Below, piece after piece: positions 58,071 through 64,000 of a stretch of 64,000 bases of DNA (position 1 is its first letter; every line of letters begins with the position of its first letter). A program made the translations under genes and the position numbers. This DNA is from Paenibacillus planticolens. GTDB lineage: Bacteria > Bacillota > Bacilli > Paenibacillales > NBRC-103111. The DNA lies in the NCBI RefSeq assembly GCF_013141725.1, contig NZ_WHNZ01000012.1, positions 62,001-126,000 of the forward strand, given 5' to 3'. Below the pieces are notes generated by a model. It was not told where the DNA came from. It was given only the letters and a program-made list of their open reading frames with translations, and searched no databases.

Positions 58071-61000
58071 TTAGCCTACGTTGAAATAACGTGCTTCTTT
58101 GTGAGCGAACACAATAGCCGAAACCGATGCTTCCGGCTCCATCATGAACGACTCCGTCAACTCGACACCGATATCTTCGGGCTTCAGAAGGCTGAACAGC
58201 TTCGCTTGATCCTCGAGATTCGGACATGCCGGATAGCCGAAGGAGAAGCGTTGTCCGGTGTATTTGGCTCCGAATCGCTCTTGCATCGTCATATCCACAC
58301 GATCCGCGATCCCCCAAACATCCCGCATAATATGATGGATACGTTCTGCGAAACCTTCCGCCACTTCCAAGGCCGTCGCCTGAAGCGCATGAGATTTCAA
58401 ATAATCCCCGTTGTCGCGCCATTCCTTCGCCAACTCATTGATATTATGCCCTGCTGTTACAAGCAGGAAACCCACATAATCCATTTGACCGCTCTCCACG
58501 GACTTCAAGTAGTCTGCAAGGCACAGATACGGCTCTTTGTCTTGGCGCGGGAACGTGAAAGTTTCCAGAACTTTGCTGTGATCCTGCGGATCGTAGACGA
58601 TAACATCGTTACCGCTCGATTGCGCGGGGAAGAAGCGGTACATCCCGTGCGCTTTAATAATCCCATTATTTTGAGCAGCATATAGAATCGAATCGACCGT
58701 ATCCTTCAGCTGCAGCGCTTTAGTATCCTTATCGCCCAGCAGTTGCTCAACTTTCCCTTTCAGGCCGAGATGATGACCTAGCAGCATCTGCATGTTGACA
58801 TAGGGCATGAGGTGGCCGATCGGATAGTCCCTCATAATATGACGTTCCGTGTCCTGAGGCACTTGTACTGGCAAATCTTTGGACACAGCAGACGAACTCA
58901 CGCGAGTAAGCTGCGGCAGCTTCTCTTCCTTCTTGCCTGTATCCATCACATCGGATTCCAAGCTATCTCTTAGTTCTTGAATGAGTCGTTGCCGTTGTTC
59001 AGGATCGCTCAACCGGTTAGCAATGTCCAAACCGTCCATCGCATCCTTCGCATAGAGGACCACGCCTTCATATTCCGGCTGAATACGTGTTTTGGTGAAT
59101 TTGCGTGTCAGCGCGGCGCCACCGACGAGAATCGGCACATCTACTCCTGCCGTACGCAAATCCTGCGCGGTTACAACCATTTGCTGTGCGGATTTGACCA
59201 GCAGTCCCGATAATCCGATCGCATCTGCTTTTTCTCTGCGATACGCTTCAATAATTTGCTCCGGCGGTACTTTAATCCCGAGGTTTACAATCTTATAGCC
59301 ATTGTTCGAGAGAATAATTTCGACCAGATTTTTTCCGATATCGTGCACGTCGCCTTTTACGGTAGCCAGGATGATTTTACCTTTGACAGCTGTTTCCGAC
59401 TTCTCCATAAAAGGTTCCAAAAAACTAACCGAAGCTTTCATCACCTCGGCGCTTTGCAGAACTTCCGCAACGATCAATTCGTTGTTATTGAAGAGACGGC
59501 CGACTTCCTCCATCCCCCTCATCAGAGGACCATTAATGACTTCAAGCGGCGAATAAGTTTGCAAGGCAATTTCCAAATCAGGAATCAGCCCTTCTTTCGT
59601 CCCTTCAACCACATAAGAGCCCAGTCTTTCTTCCAGAGACAGATTCGAAATCTTCTCCTTCTTCTCGACTTTCTTCTCACGGAAATGAGCGACGAAATTT
59701 GCTAACGTCTCATCACTCGTATTATAAATCAATTCCTCGGCCAGTTGACGCTCTTCCTCCGAAATGGAGGCATAACGCTCCAACTTCTCTGTATTCACAA
59801 TCGCGTAATCGAGACCCGCTTTCGTACAATGGTACAAATAAACCGAGTTCAACACTTCGCGTCCGGCATCCGGTAAGCCGAAGGAAATATTGCTTAAGCC
59901 GAGAATCGTTTTCGCTCTTGGATATTTCTCTTTAATCAGTTTAATCCCTTCGATCGTTTCCACGGCAGAACCGATATATTGCGGATCGCCTGAACCGACA
60001 GGGAACATGTTCGGATCAAAAATGATATCCTCAGGATTCATCCCGTATTTCTCAGTAAGCAGCTCATACGCTCGCGTTGCCACTTCAATCTTCGCTTCAC
60101 GCGAGACGGCCTGCCCGCGCTCGTCAATGAGAATACAAACAACGGATGCCCCATATCTATGGATAAGCGGCAAGATCCCTTCGAATTTCGTCTCACCATC
60201 CTCCAAGTTAATGGAGTTGATTATTGCTTTACCTTGCGAATACTTAAGGCCGAGCTCAATAATATGGTCATAGGTCGAGTCAATCATCAAAGGTACTTTC
60301 ACCTTTTTGACGACCTGCTGCATGAACTCTTCTATCGCATAAGCCTCATCAATGTCCGTATCCTGCAAATTGATATCGATAACGTGAGCACCGTTCTTCA
60401 CTTGATTACGGGCAATCTCTGAACCCTCTTCAAATTTGCCCTCTTTAATCAGGCGTTTGAATTTACGCGATCCCGAAATATTCGTTCGTTCTCCGACCAT
60501 GATCGGACGGTTTTCAGGCTCGATAAATAAGGTTTCAATGCCAGAAACTGCGGGTAAATGAGTACCGTATTCTGTTCTTGGTTTAAACTGACTTAGCGTC
60601 TCCGCCATGGCACGAATGTGATCAGGCGTAGTTCCGCAACAGCCACCGGCAATATTCAGCCAGCCTTGTTCGGCAAATCCAGCCATTTTCTTCGCCAATG
60701 ATTCCGGCGATTCATGATAATGTCCGTTCTCGTCCGGCAAGCCGGCATTCGGATAACAACTGATCGCCGTTTCTGCAATGTCCGATAACGTCCGAATATG
60801 ATCCCTCATGAATTCTGGACCTGTCGCACAGTTCAATCCCATGGAGATCGGCTTCAGATGTTCAAGTGAAATATAGAACGACTCAATATTCTGCCCTGCT
60901 AAGGTTGTTCCCATCGGTTCAATCGTGCCCGAAATCATAATCGGAAGCTCAAAGCCCAACGTCTCAAAAGCTCTGCGAATACCTATGCTTCCTGCCTTCA

Positions 61001-61508
61001 CATTCAACGTATCTTGGGAAGTTTCTAAAAGGATGGCATCTACCCCAGCTTCACTCAAAGCTAATGCTTGCTGGTAATAACTTTCTTCCAGTTGATCGAA
61101 CGTAACGCCGCCCGTTACTGACAATGTTTTGGTCGTTGGCCCCATTGCACCTACGACATAACGCGGCCACTCCGGCGTTGAATATTTATTCGCAGCTTCA
61201 ATAGCCAGCTTGGCTGCGGCAAGATTCAGTTCACGGTGACGGTCTTGTAAATCGTACTCAGCAAGAACGACACTTGTTGTTCCAAACGTATTCGTTTCAA
61301 TCATATCCGCGCCTGCGGCGAAATAAGCTTCATGAATCTTACGGATCACGTCCGGGCGTGTTACGCATAAAATTTCATTACAGCCATCTAAATCATCGCT
61401 TCCGAAATCATCAGCTGTTAAGTTCTCCTGCTGAATCATCGTACCCATGGCGCCATCGAGGATCATGATCTTTTTCTTTAGCTGCTCTTGAATCGGTGGT
61501 TTAGACAT
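58071..61508 (-). CDS. metH: Cobalamin-dependent methionine synthase
   Basis: The 1145-residue protein has all four MetH modules: a homocysteine domain with GLNCATGP and GGCCGT zinc cysteines (residues 1-325), a pterin-binding TIM barrel (350-610), a cobalamin part with GDVHDIGKNLVEIIL (about 720) and SGLLVKS, and a C-terminal SAM reactivation domain ending FSFGYPACPNLEDQ and AIVFAHKEARYF. It transfers methyl from 5-methyl-THF to homocysteine. GGGAGTCATTTC precedes ATG 61508. No S-box or cobalamin riboswitch is visible upstream. Confidence 0.97.
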   Translation of the reverse strand: MSKPPIQEQLKKKIMILDGAMGTMIQQENLTADDFGSDDLDGCNEILCVTRPDVIRKIHEAYFAAGADMIETNTFGTTSVVLAEYDLQDRHRELNLAAAKLAIEAANKYSTPEWPRYVVGAMGPTTKTLSVTGGVTFDQLEESYYQQALALSEAGVDAILLETSQDTLNVKAGSIGIRRAFETLGFELPIMISGTIEPMGTTLAGQNIESFYISLEHLKPISMGLNCATGPEFMRDHIRTLSDIAETAISCYPNAGLPDENGHYHESPESLAKKMAGFAEQGWLNIAGGCCGTTPDHIRAMAETLSQFKPRTEYGTHLPAVSGIETLFIEPENRPIMVGERTNISGSRKFKRLIKEGKFEEGSEIARNQVKNGAHVIDINLQDTDIDEAYAIEEFMQQVVKKVKVPLMIDSTYDHIIELGLKYSQGKAIINSINLEDGETKFEGILPLIHRYGASVVCILIDERGQAVSREAKIEVATRAYELLTEKYGMNPEDIIFDPNMFPVGSGDPQYIGSAVETIEGIKLIKEKYPRAKTILGLSNISFGLPDAGREVLNSVYLYHCTKAGLDYAIVNTEKLERYASISEEERQLAEELIYNTSDETLANFVAHFREKKVEKKEKISNLSLEERLGSYVVEGTKEGLIPDLEIALQTYSPLEVINGPLMRGMEEVGRLFNNNELIVAEVLQSAEVMKASVSFLEPFMEKSETAVKGKIILATVKGDVHDIGKNLVEIILSNNGYKIVNLGIKVPPEQIIEAYRREKADAIGLSGLLVKSAQQMVVTAQDLRTAGVDVPILVGGAALTRKFTKTRIQPEYEGVVLYAKDAMDGLDIANRLSDPEQRQRLIQELRDSLESDVMDTGKKEEKLPQLTRVSSSAVSKDLPVQVPQDTERHIMRDYPIGHLMPYVNMQMLLGHHLGLKGKVEQLLGDKDTKALQLKDTVDSILYAAQNNGIIKAHGMYRFFPAQSSGNDVIVYDPQDHSKVLETFTFPRQDKEPYLCLADYLKSVESGQMDYVGFLLVTAGHNINELAKEWRDNGDYLKSHALQATALEVAEGFAERIHHIMRDVWGIADRVDMTMQERFGAKYTGQRFSFGYPACPNLEDQAKLFSLLKPEDIGVELTESFMMEPEASVSAIVFAHKEARYFNVG

Positions 61509-61663
61509 GAAATGACTCCCTTTCAACTTATCCTAAAGCGTTAGAAAATAAAAAATCGACAAATTATGTTAAGATTTAGTGTAACAGAATACGGGTTCTA
61601 TGAAAAGAATATGAATTATCATAAATACCTATAGGTTTTATCGGATAATCTTATGTTCTTTCA

Positions 61664-61692
61664 TCGACAGCTCACATCATTTACACTATAAT
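61664..61692 (+). promoter_or_regulatory. Sigma-A promoter of mtnD
   Basis: TCGACA (61664-61669) and TATAAT (61687-61692) are separated by exactly 17 nt. The predicted transcript starts about 25 nt before the ATG, leaving no room for a large riboswitch. Confidence 0.7.
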
Positions 61693-61725
61693 ACAAGTAT
61701 ATTTACTTAGAAAGAGGGATGCTCC

Positions 61726-62265
61726 ATGGCACAAATAAGAATTCGCAACACGAATGAAAGAATTGAAGGCGAAGAACAAGTCAAAGCCTTCTTGGATAGT
61801 CACGAAGTCGTATATGAACACTGGGATGCAAATAAGCTTCCTGAAGCTCTTCGTGAGAAATTCGTGCTTAACGATGAAGAGAAAGCTCAAATCATTAGCA
61901 CTTATGAACCGGAAATCCGTGATTTAGCAGCCAGACGCGGTTACGAAATTTGGGATGTTATCTCCCTTTCCGATGCTACGCCGAACATTGAAGAACTGCT
62001 TAAGAAGTTTGAGCAAGTTCATACGCACACAGAGGATGAAATTCGCGCAATCGTTTCAGGTAAAGGTATTTTCATCATTAAATCCGAAGAAATCGGCTAT
62101 TTCGATGTTGAACTTGAGCCAGGCGATGTGATCTCTGTTCCTGAGAACACGAACCACTTCTTTACATTGATGGATAATCGCCAAATCGTTGCCGTTCGTC
62201 TTTTTATCGAAAAAGATGGATGGGTTGCTTACAATGTAGATGATCCTGCATTCATCAAAGCTTAA
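61726..62265 (+). CDS. mtnD: Acireductone dioxygenase (methionine salvage)
   Basis: The 179-residue cupin enzyme has the metal motif HTHTEDEIR (two His and Glu) and a later NTNHFF histidine, then GDVISVP. It oxidises the acireductone of the methionine salvage pathway to the keto-acid precursor of methionine. AAAGAGGGATG precedes the ATG. It is divergent from metH, so two methionine-forming routes share one intergenic region. Confidence 0.93.
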   Translation: MAQIRIRNTNERIEGEEQVKAFLDSHEVVYEHWDANKLPEALREKFVLNDEEKAQIISTYEPEIRDLAARRGYEIWDVISLSDATPNIEELLKKFEQVHTHTEDEIRAIVSGKGIFIIKSEEIGYFDVELEPGDVISVPENTNHFFTLMDNRQIVAVRLFIEKDGWVAYNVDDPAFIKA

Positions 62266-62280
62266 TTGATCCTTTTAGAC

Positions 62281-62330
62281 AAAAGCCCAACAGCGCAGGA
62301 CTACTCGTCCTGACAGCCGTTGGGCTTTTC
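62281..62330. terminator. Bidirectional terminator
   Basis: AAAAGCCCAAC pairs with GTTGGGCTTTT and an inner CAGGAC / GTCCTG stem; A and T runs flank it on both sides. It serves mtnD and the HAD gene. Confidence 0.9.
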
Positions 62331-62341
62331 ATTATGCCGTA

Positions 62342-63136
62342 TTAAGCATTTGCGATAATCGGTAAAATTTCTTGCAAGCGAGATACCTCGAAAGCAGGAA
62401 TAATCTCGTCTCCGCTTTGCAGCCCATGATGATTGATCCAAATATTGCGCATGCCTACACGTCCGGAACCAAGAATATCCGTTGTTAATTTATCGCCGAT
62501 CATGATTCCTTCTTCCGCATGAATCCCCAACAGTGCTAAAGCATGATGGAATATCGAAACATCGGGCTTGCCTACGCCAAATTCGCCTGAAATGACAATA
62601 TGGTCAAAGTAGGAAGAGATGGCTGGAACGCCAGCTAACTTTTCTTTTTGCAGATCTGGCGAACCATTCGTTAGAAGGAGCAGCTTGTAGCTTCCTTTCA
62701 AGGTATCCAGAACACGGAACGTTTCCTCATACACGAATGGACGCTTGCGGCGTTCAGCAGGAAAAAGTTCTCCGAGCTTATAGCCTAGCTCCGGATCTTC
62801 GATCCCGAGTGCACGAAGCCCGCGAGTCCACGATTCTGTTCGATAACCCGGCGCCAATGTCTCCAGTTTGCGAAAATTCTCATCTTCACCTTGTGTAAAA
62901 TTGGCCCAAAGTCCTTCAAATGGGTTAATGCCAATCATTTTCGTAAACGCAAACGTTTCATAAGATTCGTATAAAGCACGGGCTTCCTTACGCACAGCTG
63001 CTTCCAGCTCTTCCGGATTCACTGCCGCGTGTTTGGCTGCTTCCGCACAAGTCGCTTCAAAAGCTTCTTGCACACTACGGTCATCCCAAAGCAGCGTATC
63101 GTCCAAATCAAAAAGTACAGCCTTCAACGTCATCAT
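62342..63136 (-). CDS. HAD-superfamily phosphatase
   Basis: The 264-residue HAD enzyme has motif I LFDLDDTLLWDD, motif II LLLTNGSPD, a motif III lysine in GVGKPDVSIF and motif IV MIGDKLTTDILG, with a helical cap domain. YjjG/YfnB-type members dephosphorylate nucleotides or sugar phosphates; the substrate is not predictable. GGGG lies 6 nt before ATG 63136. It follows the DUF896 gene by 40 nt. Confidence 0.9.
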   Translation of the reverse strand: MMTLKAVLFDLDDTLLWDDRSVQEAFEATCAEAAKHAAVNPEELEAAVRKEARALYESYETFAFTKMIGINPFEGLWANFTQGEDENFRKLETLAPGYRTESWTRGLRALGIEDPELGYKLGELFPAERRKRPFVYEETFRVLDTLKGSYKLLLLTNGSPDLQKEKLAGVPAISSYFDHIVISGEFGVGKPDVSIFHHALALLGIHAEEGIMIGDKLTTDILGSGRVGMRNIWINHHGLQSGDEIIPAFEVSRLQEILPIIANA

Positions 63137-63176
63137 TCATTTCCCCTTTGAATGTTGTCTCTATGTGAAATAGCAA

Positions 63177-63359
63177 CTACTCTTCGTCCGTAAACTTGAT
63201 GGAATCAAGTTGAACTTTAAGATTGCCACGGAAAGCCTCAATATATTTTTTTCGCAGTTCATTGCGTTCATCGATTTCCGCATCCGTTAAACCAACGGTT
63301 TTCGCTTTGCGAGCAAGCTCATTGATACGCTCGATGTTCTTTTCCATACTGTCACTCAT
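63177..63359 (-). CDS. DUF896 (YnzC-like) small protein
   Basis: The 60-residue protein has the DUF896 pattern: EKNIERINELARKAKTVGLT, then EIDERNELRKKYIEAFR. In Bacillus, ynzC is part of the SOS-linked yneA operon. Here it stands downstream of yneA on the same strand, 148 nt from its stop with a terminator between, so read-through would be needed for SOS control. GGAGG lies 7 nt before ATG 63359. Confidence 0.9.
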   Translation of the reverse strand: MSDSMEKNIERINELARKAKTVGLTDAEIDERNELRKKYIEAFRGNLKVQLDSIKFTDEE

Positions 63360-63434
63360 AATGATCCTCCAGTTCAAAAAATTCAATATGAGTATTACTT
63401 TGCCATCCCTCTAGTAGAATGTCAAGAAAACGAC

Positions 63435-63467
63435 AAAAAGAGGTATAGGATCGTATCCCAGCCTCTC
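63435..63467 (-). terminator. Terminator after yneA
   Basis: On the minus strand AGAGG pairs with CCTCT around an inner GGAT / ATCC stem, followed by TTTTTG. Confidence 0.65.
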
Positions 63468-63506
63468 TGCGCCCCTGCGTATGATATTCGATATGTTTGC
63501 TGAAAT

Positions 63507-63902
63507 TTATGGGAGTAATAGAACTTGTCCTTCTTTCAAGGAGCTAGTTGTCAAATGATTCTTCTTCTTCACCTTATCTACATAAGAACGAATGTTCTCT
63601 CCATCCTTTTTATGATCTGCTGCAATGTCCCACAGCGTGTCGCCCGCTTGAATGACAACTTGTTCTTGAACGACGACCTTAGAAACCGTTGGAGTAGACA
63701 CATTGTTGCTTGTCGGAGAAGATGATGCTGCGTAAGCTTGCACCATGGCTCCAAATGAGAACACCGTTCCCAATATTACAGCTATAAATAGGAAACGAAT
63801 GAAAGTCTTCGTATATCGTGGATTAGAAGTCATCCCTTTGGATGCGGCCGTTGATCTATGAGGTGTGCCAGAATTGTTAGTGTGTGAGTAAGCCATGTAC
63901 AT
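63507..63902 (-). CDS. yneA: YneA-like SOS division inhibitor with LysM domain
   Basis: The 131-residue protein has a cytoplasmic N-terminus, a membrane helix (FIRFLFIAVILGTVFSFGAM, about 34-53), a Ser/Thr-rich linker and a C-terminal LysM domain (VIQAGDTLWDIA, then SSLKEGQVLLLP). This is the YneA layout: an SOS-induced inhibitor that delays septation. GGGGG lies 10 nt before ATG 63902. Three LexA-type boxes lie directly upstream, and the divergent lexA is expected beyond the window. Confidence 0.92.
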   Translation of the reverse strand: MYMAYSHTNNSGTPHRSTAASKGMTSNPRYTKTFIRFLFIAVILGTVFSFGAMVQAYAASSSPTSNNVSTPTVSKVVVQEQVVIQAGDTLWDIAADHKKDGENIRSYVDKVKKKNHLTTSSLKEGQVLLLP

Positions 63903-63916
63903 GAGTAATCATCCCC

Positions 63917-63930
63917 CAAACATTTGTTCT
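63917..63930. promoter_or_regulatory. LexA (DinR) box 1 upstream of yneA
   Basis: CAAACATTTGTTCT fits the Bacillus-type CGAAC-N4-GTTCG operator with one change in each outer position. It overlaps the 5' leader of yneA. Confidence 0.6.
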
Positions 63931-63945
63931 GTTCTTAGAATAACA

Positions 63946-63959
63946 CGAACATATGTTTG
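63946..63959. promoter_or_regulatory. LexA (DinR) box 2
   Basis: CGAACATATGTTTG matches CGAAC-N4-GTTYG exactly. Confidence 0.85.
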
Positions 63960-63974
63960 AGTCAATGCTAATCT

Positions 63975-63988
63975 CGAACTTATGTTTG
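63975..63988. promoter_or_regulatory. LexA (DinR) box 3, with a possible fourth at the edge
   Basis: CGAACTTATGTTTG matches CGAAC-N4-GTTYG. A further CGAACTCGGG at 63991-64000 may be the start of a fourth box cut by the window. Confidence 0.85.
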
Positions 63989-64000
63989 TACGAACTCGGG

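Noticed and set aside
61527-61725. S-box or cobalamin riboswitch before metH
   Set aside because: No recognisable core motif or terminator/antiterminator pair is visible by eye.

Overview
This window looks like chromosomal DNA of an endospore-forming member of the Bacillales, most likely Paenibacillus or a close relative. Four kinds of evidence point there: spore and phosphorelay genes (a YhcN/YlaJ lipoprotein, KapB, Tlp), Bacillus-type SOS control (yneA behind CGAAC-N4-GTTYG LexA boxes), the mrfA/mrfB pair, and strong AGGAGG-type ribosome sites in front of most genes. Base composition is moderate, with a few GC-rich patches. I see no tRNA, rRNA, prophage, CRISPR array or intact insertion sequence.

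Layout. 1-6.4 kb: a gene cut by the left edge, small zinc-ribbon and spore-lipoprotein genes, a TRIC/UPF0126 channel, a Gfo/Idh/MocA dehydrogenase, kapB and a thioredoxin-like gene. 6.4-13.2 kb: three ABC-F ATPases (YkpA-, YfmR/Uup- and YfmM-like) around an M42 aminopeptidase and a Dabb protein. 13.2-25.9 kb: a Tad (type IVc) pilus locus on the minus strand (31-residue membrane peptide, tadZ, tadA, tadB, tadC, Flp1-like pilin, two TadE-like proteins, a DUF5702-like protein, a TadV peptidase), ending with an FHA protein. A Ser/Thr kinase fused to a P-loop-like domain lies just upstream, so kinase and phosphothreonine reader flank the machine. 26-34 kb: an RlmM-like methyltransferase, a YlmA-like ATPase, then the DNA-repair genes mrfA, mrfB, an Fpg/Nei glycosylase and nfo. 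34.7-51.6 kb: a type IV pilus locus (pilB, pilT, pilC, pilin, pilD, a PilM-PilN fusion, PilO), a divergent 1860-residue secreted Ig-like protein and a convergent three-gene minor-pilin operon. 51.8-64 kb: YfhP, an aminolipid-type acyltransferase pair, cidAB-like genes, tlp, rnz, metH, mtnD, a HAD phosphatase, a DUF896 gene and yneA, with lexA expected just beyond the right edge.

The most unusual signal is not coding. Four intergenic elements of about 180 bp (near 1.8, 48.2, 54.8 and 55.2 kb) share one plan: four modules at a 49-54 bp pitch, two forward and two inverted, each a family-specific keyword followed by a TATTT core. Three keyword families use this same architecture, which suggests selection on a folded nucleic-acid structure. 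Other points of interest are the kinase/FHA-flanked Tad locus, an OlsB-like/HtrB-like lipid pair whose second enzyme lacks the usual acidic catalytic residue, apparent CTG and ATT start codons, a possible frameshift near 0.37 kb, and membrane micropeptides heading the Tad and cidAB operons.
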